A DNA stretch of 64,000 nt from CBDCZY01 sp965224745 (GCA_965224745.1 CBDCZY010000003.1:310001-374000), one strand, 5' to 3'. Shown: positions 19,107-28,852, counted from the first letter of the stretch. Program-made: numbers and translations. Notes: generated from the letters alone by a model not told the origin.

Positions 19107-19297
19107 TGCTGGTCATCGCAAAACAGATGCAGGGCTGTTAAAATATTACCTAGATACGCTAGGGCCTTTACAGCAACAGTGCCAATATCAGCTTTGCGGC
19201 AAAGCTATGTCAAGTATTTCGGGCGATTATTACAGGTGTTCTTGATGAGTTGAAAACAATATTAGGCAATTTTACTTTGTCAGAATAACAATAAGGC

Positions 19298-19393
19298 CGT
19301 CATACTCGTCGGGAACGGGTATCCAGCGCCACGGATGGCAAGCTTAAATTCATCCATGAAGTCTGGATTCCGGCAATCCCTGCCGGAATGACG
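19298..19393. repeat. imperfect inverted repeat of the GTCATTCCGGCA type
   Basis: The stretch ending CCTGCCGGAATGACG (to 19393) and its degraded counterpart CGTCATACTCGTCGGGAACG (from 19298) form an inverted repeat of about 30-base arms around a 36-base centre. This GTCATTCCGGC...CCAGA pattern is a widespread intergenic repeat in proteobacteria. The left arm has diverged more than the right. Confidence 0.55.
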
Positions 19394-19897
19394 ATCTTTG
19401 AAAAAATCAATGATGTAATCTAACAAAGTAGAAGTAATGCGGCTGCTTTAGTGCTGGAAACATTTGAATCACACATACAATGCTTTTTTGTGCAAGTCCT
19501 TCAACTTGACCCAAGAACTCTTCGGCTTGAGGAGTAATAAATCAATGATATGGGTCTTGAATAGCGGGCAAATTGAACCCCGAAACTTTAGTTTGTAAAA
19601 CTTTGTAACAGTACCAGCAGACGACTATTTGTCTTTCTATCAAATCTGTTACCATAAATGCCTATATTTATTCTTGTACTAAAACAGGATTATAGTTCAG
19701 CTGAGAGCCTTCTCTCGTCCGATTATCAGAAGTAAGCACTCGTTTTAACCAATGCAGCAATAACATAGATAGCACTATTGAGGATGAATATTTTCTTTTT
19801 TCCACACTGATTATCACTTCAACCTCAGATTGCCCGAAATGGTCATTGTAAGGCTCATTTCGGTTTTGAATTCAGGAATCTAACTAAAGGATGCAAT
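19394..19897. other. intergenic region upstream of the PAS-GGNEF-EAL gene
   Basis: About 500 bases with no open frame I believe in and no recognisable RNA. It should contain the promoter of the gene at 19898; an AAAGGA about 8 bases before its ATG is the ribosome binding site. I could not single out a promoter with confidence. Confidence 0.4.
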
Positions 19898-22339
19898 ATG
19901 AGTCTAGCTATACTTATTTCTATCATTACTCGATTAATTGCGATGAGCTGGTCTCTTTTTCTGCTGTTGAAGCTAAAGGATTGGCGTATGGGCTTTTTTA
20001 GCCTGATGCTTTCCATGATGGCGACTCGTCAAATCATGACACTAACAGTCAGCGGTTTAGATAAACCAATTTCTTTTGCCAGTAATCTGGACGAAATCCC
20101 CGCCCTTGTGGTCAGCTTTCTGGCGCTCGCGACCATTTTCTTCCTCAACAGAATTTTTAATGAACATCAACAAATCGAACAAAACTTAACCCATTCTGAA
20201 AGAAGGTTGCAATTGGTGCTAGATACAATTCCAGCGCGAGTATTTTGGAAGGATCAGAAATTAAAATATCTTGGCTGCAATCTTCATTTTATGAAAGATG
20301 CCCGATTGAAATCCACATCTGAAATCGTCGATAAAGATGATTGCGATTTCTCGTGGAATGAGCAAAAACAAACAGATTCTAGTATCGATAAACAAACCAT
20401 TAATTCCGGCAAATCAAAACGTAACTACGAGGCGAGGTATAAACAGACTGACGGGAGTCCAGGATGGCTAAGGATGAACAAGTTTCCAATGTTAGACAAA
20501 GCTGGAGAAATTATCGGAATCCTCAGGAGTTACGAAGACATTACCGACCTAAAACATGCCGAAGCAGCGCTGCTTAATGAAAAAGAGCGTACTCAAGTAA
20601 CACTGGCTTCCGTAGGAGACGCGGTTATCACTACCGATGCAAACGGAACCATTGACTATCTAAACCCGGCAGCCGAAGCGCTCACCGGTTGGCCGGTAAG
20701 TGAGGCGCGTGGTCAAACTTTAAAGACTATCTATCCCCTTATCGATGAACAAAGCCGAGAACACACCCAAGACCCCGTGACCCGCTATATAAGCGATGGC
20801 AACGTAACCGAATTAGCCAATCATACCGTGTTGATTAACCGTGAAGGCAAGGAAAATGCTGTACAAAATTCAGTAACACCGATCCACGATAGTTTTGGCA
20901 AACTTCTCGGTACCGTATTAGTTTTTCGGGACATCACTGAGCAGCGTCGATTAACCAAGGAAATAACGCATCGTTCATCCCATGATGCGTTAACGGGCTT
21001 GGTTAATCGCGAAGAATTTGAGTGCAGAGTACAGCGTATTTTGGAAAACATTTCCACCTCTGGCACCAAACATGCCTTATGTCATATGGACTTGAAGCAA
21101 TTCAAGATTGTTAACGACACTTGCGGCCATGCTGCCAGTAACGAATTATTAAAACAAGTCTCCAAGCTTTTTGCTGGCAAAGTTCAGCATAGGGATACCT
21201 TGGGCAGACTAGGTGGTAATGAGTTTGGCGTGCTGTTCAAACATTGTTCATTGAAGCAAGCAAAACACGTCGCAGATGAAATACGCCTGGCGATCGAAGA
21301 ATTTCGATTTACCTGGAAGGGTAAGAACTTTCGCATCGGTATCAGTATTGGTCTGGCTCCTATCGATAATACTGGTTTAAACGTTGAAGCCGTTATGAAA
21401 GCGGCCGATAGTGCGTGTTACGTTGCAAAAGAGAACGGATACAACCGTGTACACATCTATCGCCACGACGGTATAGATTTAGCCATACGACACCGTGAAA
21501 CGCTTTGGGTTACGCGGATACAAAGCGCTTTGGATAACAATCATTTCCTACTCTACGCACAGCCTATCATTCCAATAGCCAAGACTAACAATATCGGTTC
21601 CCATTATGAAGTATTGCTGCGCATGCGAGATGCACACGGACATTTGATTCTGCCCGGTGTATTCATGCCCGCTGCCGAGCGTTACCAGTTAGCGGGTCAG
21701 CTTGATCGCTGGGTAATCACCCGTACATTTTCCTGGCTGGCCGAAAACCCCGAACATCTAAAGCAGCTCTATCAATGCACCATTAATCTATCCGGCCAAT
21801 CTCTCTGCGATCCCGATTTTGAAAAATTCTTATATCAGCAATTTGACTTAACAGGATTACCAGGGAAAAAGATTTGTTTTGAAATTACCGAAACAGCCGC
21901 CATTGCAAATCTATCTGAAGCGACACGCTTTATCAAAAAACTTAAAGCAAACGGTTGTCGATTTGCTTTGGATGATTTTGGAAGTGACTTATCTTCATTG
22001 GCTACTTTGAAAAAGTTACCGGTTGATTTTTTGAAAATTGATGGTATGTTCGTCAAAGATATTATCTCCGACCCTTTTTCTCTTGCGATGGCGAAATCGA
22101 TCAATGAAATCGGCCAGCTTATGGGAAAACAAACTATTGCTGAAGGTGTTGAAAATAAAAGGGTATTTGATGCCTTACAAAAATTAGGCGTGGACTTTAT
22201 GCAAGGTTATAGAGTAGGTCTGCCCTGCCCGCTAATTGAAATGCTCTCACCCACTTTGAAGCGGTCAAAGATTTCCGCGTTGGGTAAAAAGAATACTAAC
22301 GTACTCCATTATCACTTTAACCCAACAACCAATCTTTAA
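19898..22339 (+). CDS. membrane PAS-PAS-GGDEF-EAL protein, degenerate cyclase motif
   Basis: An 813-residue cyclic di-GMP turnover protein. Two or three N-terminal membrane helices (residues 1-86) precede a PAS domain from about 105 (LVLDTIPARVFWKD), a second PAS from about 232 (SVGDAVITTDANG), a GGDEF domain and an EAL domain. The cyclase signature reads GGNEF at 439-443, with Asn in place of the metal/catalytic Asp, so cyclase activity is doubtful. The EAL site looks intact: Glu571 in YEVLLRM, Asn in INLSGQSL, Glu in FEITETA, the DDFG motif in LDDFGSD, Lys in KIDG and Glu in AEGVEN. The protein is therefore more likely a phosphodiesterase tuned by PAS sensing. It is probably monocistronic. 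Confidence 0.9.
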   Translation: MSLAILISIITRLIAMSWSLFLLLKLKDWRMGFFSLMLSMMATRQIMTLTVSGLDKPISFASNLDEIPALVVSFLALATIFFLNRIFNEHQQIEQNLTHSERRLQLVLDTIPARVFWKDQKLKYLGCNLHFMKDARLKSTSEIVDKDDCDFSWNEQKQTDSSIDKQTINSGKSKRNYEARYKQTDGSPGWLRMNKFPMLDKAGEIIGILRSYEDITDLKHAEAALLNEKERTQVTLASVGDAVITTDANGTIDYLNPAAEALTGWPVSEARGQTLKTIYPLIDEQSREHTQDPVTRYISDGNVTELANHTVLINREGKENAVQNSVTPIHDSFGKLLGTVLVFRDITEQRRLTKEITHRSSHDALTGLVNREEFECRVQRILENISTSGTKHALCHMDLKQFKIVNDTCGHAASNELLKQVSKLFAGKVQHRDTLGRLGGNEFGVLFKHCSLKQAKHVADEIRLAIEEFRFTWKGKNFRIGISIGLAPIDNTGLNVEAVMKAADSACYVAKENGYNRVHIYRHDGIDLAIRHRETLWVTRIQSALDNNHFLLYAQPIIPIAKTNNIGSHYEVLLRMRDAHGHLILPGVFMPAAERYQLAGQLDRWVITRTFSWLAENPEHLKQLYQCTINLSGQSLCDPDFEKFLYQQFDLTGLPGKKICFEITETAAIANLSEATRFIKKLKANGCRFALDDFGSDLSSLATLKKLPVDFLKIDGMFVKDIISDPFSLAMAKSINEIGQLMGKQTIAEGVENKRVFDALQKLGVDFMQGYRVGLPCPLIEMLSPTLKRSKISALGKKNTNVLHYHFNPTTNL

Positions 22340-22685
22340 TAATATAGCTTGTACTTTGGAAAGTTTGACAGATTGTAATTGGCGTCACGGGTATCGGGGC
22401 CAGAACCTTAAATAGTGCCAATACTACATTTCAGAATATATCCATCATGGGTTTTCAAGCTTGGATCGACATCAAAACCTTACCTTATTCCAAGCAAAAG
22501 TATCAATCTGATAAGAGGTACCTAAAAGTCTATTCTGAGTGCCGCCCATTGAAGACTACGCTCCTGCCCTGTTAAAGTACACGCCTTGGACAATGAAATA
22601 GCGTCCTTTTACAACAAAACATTTTTAAATTACAGCGCATCAATCATTTTTACTGTGCATTAACAGTGTCTTTTTATAACTATAT
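22340..22685. other. intergenic region upstream of proS
   Basis: 346 bases without a credible gene. It should hold the proS promoter, but no convincing -35/-10 pair stands out, and the sequence before the proS ATG lacks a clear Shine-Dalgarno. Nothing else recognised. Confidence 0.4.
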
Positions 22686-24404
22686 ATGAAAACAAGCCAT
22701 TTTCCTTTAAATACCGTTAAAGAAACCCCTGCTGAAGCTGAGATCGCCAGCCACAAACTGATGCTTCGTGCCGGGCTTATTCGCAAACTAGCTTCAGGTT
22801 TGTACACTTGGTTACCTTTGGGGTTGCGTATTCTCCGTAAAGTGGAACATATCGTTCGTGAGGAGATGGAACAGGCCGGTGCTTTAGAGGTTTTAATGCC
22901 CGCACTTCAACCGGCAAAACTTTGGCAAGAAAGTGGTCGCTGGGATAAATACGGGCCCGAATTGGCACGGCTTAAAGATAGACATGATCGAGATTTTTGC
23001 CTAGGGCCAACCCACGAAGAAATTATTACTGATTTAGCCAGAAATGAAATAAAAAGTTACAAGCAATTACCGCTTACCTATTATCAAATACAGACAAAAT
23101 TTCGCGATGAGATTCGACCACGCTTTGGCATTATGCGTTGTCGTGAATTCATTATGAAAGATGCTTATTCATTTCATTTAAGTCAGCAATCGCTACAACA
23201 AAGTTACGATTTAATGCATCAGGCTTACTGCACAATCTTCAAACGATTAGGTCTCGAGTTTCGACCCGTTTTGGCCGATTCAGGCTCAATTGGCGGTAGC
23301 CTTTCTCATGAATTCCATGTTTTAGCGGCATCCGGTGAAGATGCTATCGCTTTCTCCACTGCCAGTGATTATTCCGCCAATGTTGATCTAGCGGAGGCTG
23401 TTTCACCCGAAGAGCAACGACCTTCTGCCAATGCTGAGTTATCGATGGTTGATACACCTCATCAGCGGACCATTGAAGAGGTTGCCAACTTTTTTAGCGT
23501 TGACGCTAAACAATGCCTTAAAACTTTGCTGGTAAAAGGTCAAGATGGCAACATCATTGCCTTGTTAATACGGGGAGATCATGAACTAAACCGTGTTAAA
23601 GCCGAAAAAGTACCGGAAATTGCCTCCCCGCTTGAATTTGCCAGCAAAGAAGAAATCGACAAAGCTATTCGTTGTAGTCCCGGATCTATTGGGCCCATCA
23701 AATTAGATATACCTATTATTGCTGATAATGCCACTATTACTATGGCCAATTTTATCTGCGGTGCCAATCAGGACGGTAAACACTACACAGGCGTCAACTG
23801 GGGCCGGGATTTACCCGAACCAGATAATGTGCAGGATTTACGGATGGTTGTTGAAGGTGATCCGAGTCCGGATGGGAAAGGCAGTTTAACTCTGGCTCGC
23901 GGCATTGAAGTAGGTCATATTTTTCAGCTTGGTACCCAATATAGTGAAAGCATGAAAGCTTGTGTTATTGATGAGAGCGGTCATAACCAAACCATGTTGA
24001 TGGGTTGCTATGGTATCGGTATTTCTCGTATCGTTGCGGCGGCAATTGAGCAAAGCCATGATGATCGTGGAATAAGGTGGTCTTCCGCACTCGCACCATT
24101 TCAAATCGCTTTATGCCCCATGAATATGTTCAAGTCAGAGCGGTTACAAAAGGCTGCGGAAAATCTTTATAGCGATATGCAAAACGCTGGATTAGATGTT
24201 CTTTTTGATGATAGAAAAGTTCGTGCCGGATTTATGTTTTCTGATATGGAGTTAATTGGTATTCCTCATCGCATCGTTATTAGTGACAGAGGACTTGATG
24301 CAGGCACGGTGGAATATCGACTCAGAGGAGACGACGAAAACCATGAAGTTGCCTTATCAAAAGTTATTGGCTTTCTGGTAGGCAAGGTTGCCAGCGCAGC
24401 CTGA
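22686..24404 (+). CDS. proS: prolyl-tRNA synthetase (bacterial type, with editing domain)
   Basis: A 572-residue class II aminoacyl-tRNA synthetase charging tRNA-Pro. Motif 1 and 2 regions are visible (ASGLYTWLPLGLRILRKV; FRDEIRPRFGIMRCREFIMKDAYSF), and motif 3 is GCYGIGISRIVAAAIEQ. The editing domain inserted between motifs 2 and 3 (about residues 225-400) that removes mischarged Ala identifies the bacterial form. The C-terminal anticodon-binding domain starts near 470. Length and start match E. coli ProS. It converges on tilS, and the two coding regions overlap by 41 bases at their 3' ends, so no terminator separates them. Confidence 0.97.
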   Translation: MKTSHFPLNTVKETPAEAEIASHKLMLRAGLIRKLASGLYTWLPLGLRILRKVEHIVREEMEQAGALEVLMPALQPAKLWQESGRWDKYGPELARLKDRHDRDFCLGPTHEEIITDLARNEIKSYKQLPLTYYQIQTKFRDEIRPRFGIMRCREFIMKDAYSFHLSQQSLQQSYDLMHQAYCTIFKRLGLEFRPVLADSGSIGGSLSHEFHVLAASGEDAIAFSTASDYSANVDLAEAVSPEEQRPSANAELSMVDTPHQRTIEEVANFFSVDAKQCLKTLLVKGQDGNIIALLIRGDHELNRVKAEKVPEIASPLEFASKEEIDKAIRCSPGSIGPIKLDIPIIADNATITMANFICGANQDGKHYTGVNWGRDLPEPDNVQDLRMVVEGDPSPDGKGSLTLARGIEVGHIFQLGTQYSESMKACVIDESGHNQTMLMGCYGIGISRIVAAAIEQSHDDRGIRWSSALAPFQIALCPMNMFKSERLQKAAENLYSDMQNAGLDVLFDDRKVRAGFMFSDMELIGIPHRIVISDRGLDAGTVEYRLRGDDENHEVALSKVIGFLVGKVASAA

Positions 24405-25707
24405 TATTTTCACCATCATTGGTATCATATACAGTCGCACATATCCAATCACCGCCTATAGCAACCAGCTGATCGTCAAAAAACAATAACGGTATTCTGT
24501 CTCTCTGCCACGGCGGAATACCGGCTTCTTGATAGAGATTTTTCAGTGTATGCCGGCCCGCCCTCCCTGGTAAAGAGAGTTTTTCGCCGCCTTGTCGATA
24601 ACGGATGAAAATTTGTCTGGCACTATCCCAGGTAGAAAATTTTATGCCTGACTTTGAAACTGTTACTTTTTCTAAAGCGCCATTGTCGACTAAATTGACT
24701 TTAAGGCTACTTGCGGGCCAATGTATGACTCGTTTGCTATCGAAACAGCCTGTTTCAGGTAGCAGATACAGATTATCCCGATAGCGTCGAACAACATGAT
24801 TTTGGTGTTTTATTATTGGGTTTCGGTCGTCTTTTGCATTGGCCACCTCGGTAATAATTTTGTTAAGCATCAATTCCGACGGCATCCGTAACCCACATTC
24901 ATTAAACCAGTAGCGAACAATCCCCAACTTATGTGCATGATCGAAGGCAAGTAATTGAGTAATGGGCAGCGTCCTGTCGGTTGCAACGATAGATTGATAA
25001 TGCTGCCTAATTTCAGTGGCTATAACTGTTTGAGCATTGGCACAATGCCGTGCAGAGCGGGCTATGGTTTTATCTAATGATGGCCAGCGCTGTTTGATAA
25101 CAGGAACAACTTGATTTCTTAAAAAATTACGATCAAATTGGTTATATTGATTGCTCGGATCTTCAATCCAGGAAAGCTTATGTTCTTTAGCATATTGTTC
25201 GATCAAGCTTTTTGGCACATTCAACAAGGGTCGGATTAGCCAGCCTTCTCCCAAGCGCGATCTTTCTGACATACCCGACAAACCGGCAAGGCCGGCCCCG
25301 CGAAACAACTGTAACAACATGGTTTCCAATTGGTCTTCACGATGCTGACCAGTTACCACAATATTGCTTTTGTTTAAGCATCGTTTTAAAGCAGAATAAC
25401 GAGCATCTCGAGCAGCTTCTTCCAGGCTTTGTCCAGGTGATGGCGTGGCATCGACTTTAATTTCCTCAAAATCAACGGCTAGATCTTTAGTAATGTGAGA
25501 ACAATGATCTACCCATGTATCCGCTTCTTTTTGTAAGCCATGATGCACATGAACTGCGCGTAAACGAACTTGTTTGGAAGGAAATATCTTGCTGCATAGG
25601 TGCAGGAGAACATGCGAGTCTAATCCCCCGCTATAAGCAATGTTCAGATGCCCTATTCTTACAATCTCACTAAAATAAGGCTTTAAGGTGTCGAATAGGA
25701 CTTGCAA
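24364..25707 (-). CDS. tilS: tRNA(Ile)-lysidine synthetase TilS
   Basis: A 447-residue enzyme that converts C34 of the AUA-reading tRNA-Ile to lysidine, an essential step. The PP-loop SGGLDS is at residues 26-31, followed by VHVHHGLQKEADTW and the GQHREDQLETMLLQLFRGAGLAGLSGM segment. The C-terminal substrate-binding domains include RRYRDNLYLLP and LKNLYQEAGIPPWQRDRIPLLFFDDQLVAIGGDW. It starts at a TTG at 25707, 23 bases after the accA stop, with a poor ribosome binding site; an ATG upstream is out of frame. The accA-tilS order is common in gammaproteobacteria. Its 3' end overlaps proS. Confidence 0.96.
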   Translation of the reverse strand: MQVLFDTLKPYFSEIVRIGHLNIAYSGGLDSHVLLHLCSKIFPSKQVRLRAVHVHHGLQKEADTWVDHCSHITKDLAVDFEEIKVDATPSPGQSLEEAARDARYSALKRCLNKSNIVVTGQHREDQLETMLLQLFRGAGLAGLSGMSERSRLGEGWLIRPLLNVPKSLIEQYAKEHKLSWIEDPSNQYNQFDRNFLRNQVVPVIKQRWPSLDKTIARSARHCANAQTVIATEIRQHYQSIVATDRTLPITQLLAFDHAHKLGIVRYWFNECGLRMPSELMLNKIITEVANAKDDRNPIIKHQNHVVRRYRDNLYLLPETGCFDSKRVIHWPASSLKVNLVDNGALEKVTVSKSGIKFSTWDSARQIFIRYRQGGEKLSLPGRAGRHTLKNLYQEAGIPPWQRDRIPLLFFDDQLVAIGGDWICATVYDTNDGENIRLRWQPCLPESQ

Positions 25708-25730
25708 TAGAAGCTGACCATCTATTCCGG

Positions 25731-26693
25731 TTAATTAGACTCATCAAAAGCGCCATATCGCATTAAACGTTGATAACGCTTTTCAAGTAGCAGATCAGTC
25801 GGCTCATTGATAATTTGATTTAAATGATTAACAATGGTTTCCTTGAGACTTAACGCGGTTTGTTTGATATTTCTATGCGCTCCGCCGAGTGGTTCTCTTA
25901 CCACTTCGTCCAGTAAACCTAATTCTCGAATTCTATCTGATGTGATTCCCATTGCTTCCGCTGCTAACTGAGCTTTGTCGGCGTTCTTCCACAGAATAGA
26001 TGCGCAGCCTTCAGGTGAAATAACCGAATAGGTACTATGCTCCATCATGATAAGACGATCGCCAACACCAATCGCAAGCGCCCCACCTGACCCCCCTTCA
26101 CCAATGACGGCGCAAAGAATAGGGGTTCTTAATCGTGCCATTTCGAACAAATTACGGGCAATAGCTTCGCTTTGCCCTCTTTCTTCCGCATCGATACCAG
26201 GATAAGCGCCCGGTGTGTCTATTAAACAAATAATCGGCAGTTGAAAGCGCTCGGCTGTTTTCATTGCTCTAAGCGCTTTGCGATAACCCTCTGGTTTTGG
26301 CATACCAAAATTACGATAAATCTTTTCTTTGGTATCCCGTCCTTTTTGATGTCCGATCAACATGATCGGCTGGATACCTAACCGACCTAAACCACAAACA
26401 ATGGCAGGGTCATCAGCGAATCCACGGTCACCATGAATTTCTTCAAAGTCGATCAACATGTGTTTAACATAATCGAGCGTGTAAGGTCTCGCCGGATGCC
26501 TTGATAACTGAGAAATCTGCCAATCTGTCAAAGTCGAAAATATTTTGCCGGTTAACGTTTCACTTTCTTTCTCAAGTTGCTCTATAACATTTGATATATT
26601 AATATCAGTTCCAACCCCAACATTACGCAACTCTTCAATTTTTGCTTCAAGTTCTGCAATGGGTTTTTCAAAGTCTAGAAATCTTAAATCCAT
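25731..26693 (-). CDS. accA: acetyl-CoA carboxylase carboxyltransferase subunit alpha
   Basis: A 320-residue subunit that, with AccD, transfers the carboxyl group from carboxybiotin to acetyl-CoA to make malonyl-CoA for fatty acid synthesis. Conserved stretches include LDFEKPIAELEAKIEELR at the N terminus, DFEEIHGDRGFADDPAIV, PICLIDTPGAYPGIDAEERGQ, and GEGGSGGALAIGVGD with STYSVISPEGCASILWKNADKA. Length equals E. coli AccA. A palindromic repeat element lies directly upstream, between it and rarA. Confidence 0.97.
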   Translation of the reverse strand: MDLRFLDFEKPIAELEAKIEELRNVGVGTDINISNVIEQLEKESETLTGKIFSTLTDWQISQLSRHPARPYTLDYVKHMLIDFEEIHGDRGFADDPAIVCGLGRLGIQPIMLIGHQKGRDTKEKIYRNFGMPKPEGYRKALRAMKTAERFQLPIICLIDTPGAYPGIDAEERGQSEAIARNLFEMARLRTPILCAVIGEGGSGGALAIGVGDRLIMMEHSTYSVISPEGCASILWKNADKAQLAAEAMGITSDRIRELGLLDEVVREPLGGAHRNIKQTALSLKETIVNHLNQIINEPTDLLLEKRYQRLMRYGAFDESN

Positions 26694-26727
26694 AGTTAAT
26701 TTGTGTATAGAATTTATTCAATTGTTA

Positions 26728-26894
26728 TTAAGAAGCGAGGGTTCAATAATATACGAATTTTTACTTGCCATTTTGTCCGCCTTATGCGTTGTTGCAACCG
26801 TTGCGTAGCTTGCTATGCGCCTGTTACTACGCTTTGAAGACAAACAAATATACTTCATCAAACTGTCGTATATTATTCAATCCTCGCTCCTAAG
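26728..26894. repeat. 167-bp palindromic intergenic element (copy 2)
   Basis: The outer arms (TTAAGAAGCGAGGGTTCAAT from 26728, and the complement of the segment ending CCTCGCTCCTAAG at 26894) form an inverted repeat of about 29 bases with few mismatches. The interior contains TAGCTTGCTATGCGCC followed by TGTTACTACGC, shared with copy 3 and partly with copy 1. The element sits between rarA and accA, and its outer edge covers the last five bases of rarA, including the TAG stop. It may form a hairpin in the read-through transcript. Confidence 0.72.
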
Positions 26895-28218
26895 ACAGTT
26901 TGGGATGCAGACTATCATTGTTTGCTGCTTTATCCAACTCTTTGAGATGTGTCAATTTTTCACCTATTTTAGATTCTAAACCACGGTTGACGGGAAAATA
27001 ATACTGCACTGACTGCAATGTATCGGGTAGATAATTTTCACCCGCGGCATAAGCTTCCGGCTCATCATGAGCATAGCGATAGTTTTTACCGTAATCCATT
27101 GCTTGCATCATTTTAGTGGGTGCATTACGTAAATGAATGGGTACGGGTAGTGAGCCTTTTGTTTGCACATCTTCCATTGCAGCGTTATAAGCTTGGTAAA
27201 CGGCGTTACTTTTAGGAGCGCTGGCCAAATAAAGAATCGCCTGTGCGAGCGCCAGCTCTCCTTCAGGACTGCCTAAACGCTCCTGGGTTTCCCAGGCATT
27301 AAGCGCTAATTGCAGCGCTCTTGGATCAGCATTACCGATATCTTCAGACGCTATTCTGACAATTCGGCGAGCTACATAAAGCGGATCACAACCACCATCC
27401 AGCATTCTGCAAAGCCAGTATAATGCGCCATCCGGGGAGCTGCCTCGAACCGATTTGTGTAACGCAGAAATTTGGTTATAGAATTCCTCACCTTGGCGAT
27501 CAAAGCGCCTGGCGTCTCCCGTCAAAACCTCTTTAGCTATGGTTTTGTCAATATCGGTAACAGCCTTGGCAATGACAAGTTCAGCAGCAATCTCCAATAA
27601 ATTTAACGCTTTTCTTGCGTCGCCATCGGCGCTTTCAGCAAATAGCTGACACACCTCATCTGACATTTTCAAAGATATCTGACCTAGTCCGTATTCTTGA
27701 TCAACAAGGGCTTTTTGTAAAATAACCTTAATGTCGTCAACGTTTAAAGCATGTAGAACATAGACTCTTGCCCTGGACAACAAAGCGTTGTTTAATGCGA
27801 ATGAAGGATTTTCTGTCGTAGCACCAACAAAGAAGAACACCCCTTCTTCTACATAGGGTAAAAAGGCATCTTGTTGAGCTTTGTTAAAACGATGAACTTC
27901 GTCAATAAAAAGAATAGTTCGTTGTTCTTTCTCGAGTAACAATTGAGCTTCTGCAACCGCTAGTCGAATTTCTTTAACGCCGGACAGTACTGCTGATAAG
28001 GCTGTAAAGTGGGCGCTGGAATGAAGGGCAATCAAACGCGCTAACGTCGTTTTGCCCGTACCAGGTGGACCCCAAAAGATCATGGAGTGAATATGACCTG
28101 ACAAAATCGATTGATACAAAGGTTTACCAGGCGCCAGTATATGACCTTGCCCCTGATATTGATCTAAAGACGTGGGGCGCATACGATCTGCCAGCGGTTT
28201 ATCAAATAGCGGTTTCAC
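26890..28218 (-). CDS. rarA: replication-associated recombination protein RarA (MgsA)
   Basis: A 442-residue AAA+ ATPase of the RarA/Mgs1/WRNIP1 family that acts at stalled replication forks. Walker A is GPPGTGKT at residues 50-57 and Walker B is ILFIDEVHRFNKAQQDAFLP. Sensor and helical C-terminal segments include RRIVRIASEDIGNADPRAL and the family ending YLPDTLQSVQYYFPVNRGLE. It starts at a GTG that overlaps the lolA stop as GTGA, so it is translationally coupled to lolA, the usual gammaproteobacterial order. The stop codon falls inside the palindromic element. Confidence 0.96.
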   Translation of the reverse strand: MKPLFDKPLADRMRPTSLDQYQGQGHILAPGKPLYQSILSGHIHSMIFWGPPGTGKTTLARLIALHSSAHFTALSAVLSGVKEIRLAVAEAQLLLEKEQRTILFIDEVHRFNKAQQDAFLPYVEEGVFFFVGATTENPSFALNNALLSRARVYVLHALNVDDIKVILQKALVDQEYGLGQISLKMSDEVCQLFAESADGDARKALNLLEIAAELVIAKAVTDIDKTIAKEVLTGDARRFDRQGEEFYNQISALHKSVRGSSPDGALYWLCRMLDGGCDPLYVARRIVRIASEDIGNADPRALQLALNAWETQERLGSPEGELALAQAILYLASAPKSNAVYQAYNAAMEDVQTKGSLPVPIHLRNAPTKMMQAMDYGKNYRYAHDEPEAYAAGENYLPDTLQSVQYYFPVNRGLESKIGEKLTHLKELDKAANNDSLHPKLS

Positions 28219-28844
28219 TTGTCCTCAAAAACATCAACCCCTTGTGGCGCAACGAAAATAAATAACGAATCATCAATCGGTTGATTCACTTTTAAATCAC
28301 TAAAGGTAACTTCAGTAACTTGTCCAAAATTATCACTCAATCGCATCCCTTTAAGCTTACTATCATCTAAACCTAGCCTGATTGATTTATAACTGCTATT
28401 TTCATCTTTCGGCACCAAATTAACCCATTGCAAGCCATCTCTTTGGCTTGGAGAACCTACTGTAAATTTCTCTGTCAATTTAATTTCACCGCTTAGCAGT
28501 AAAGCCGGGCTGGTGTCCAAAGACTGATCAATTGATTTTATAGTCACCTGTTCTAAATCGGCATCGTAGAACCAGACCTTACCCTCTTTTGAGATAATTT
28601 GTTGAACATAAGGTTTTTCGTAATCCCATCGAAACATCCCTGGTTTTTTTAATAAAAGTTTGCCATAGGAAACCTGCCCTGGTTCATTCATTTCATTAAA
28701 TGATGTCTGCTTAAAACTGGCAGATAATTGGTTGGTTGTGGCTAAAAATTTTTCAATTTTCTGGGTAGTAGCATCGGGTTTCGCACTATATACCACACCG
28801 CAGAAGAACACCATTAGGGCCAAATAAAATTGTTTAAATTTCAT
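28215..28844 (-). CDS. lolA: outer-membrane lipoprotein carrier protein LolA
   Basis: A 209-residue periplasmic chaperone that takes lipoproteins from LolCDE to LolB. A signal peptide (residues 1-20, ending VVYSA) precedes the half-barrel domain with ASFKQTSFNEMNEPGQVSYG, KPGMFRWDYEKPYVQQI and VWFYDADLEQVTIK, all typical. It starts 8 bases after the mrcB stop and overlaps rarA by 4 bases. In many relatives ftsK occupies the upstream place that mrcB holds here. Confidence 0.95.
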   Translation of the reverse strand: MKFKQFYLALMVFFCGVVYSAKPDATTQKIEKFLATTNQLSASFKQTSFNEMNEPGQVSYGKLLLKKPGMFRWDYEKPYVQQIISKEGKVWFYDADLEQVTIKSIDQSLDTSPALLLSGEIKLTEKFTVGSPSQRDGLQWVNLVPKDENSSYKSIRLGLDDSKLKGMRLSDNFGQVTEVTFSDLKVNQPIDDSLFIFVAPQGVDVFEDK

Positions 28845-28852
28845 GCGATTAA

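Noticed and set aside
19032..19253. 73-codon plus-strand frame next to the IS200 element
   Set aside because: It overlaps the IS5-type remnant in antisense; the protein shows no features of its own.
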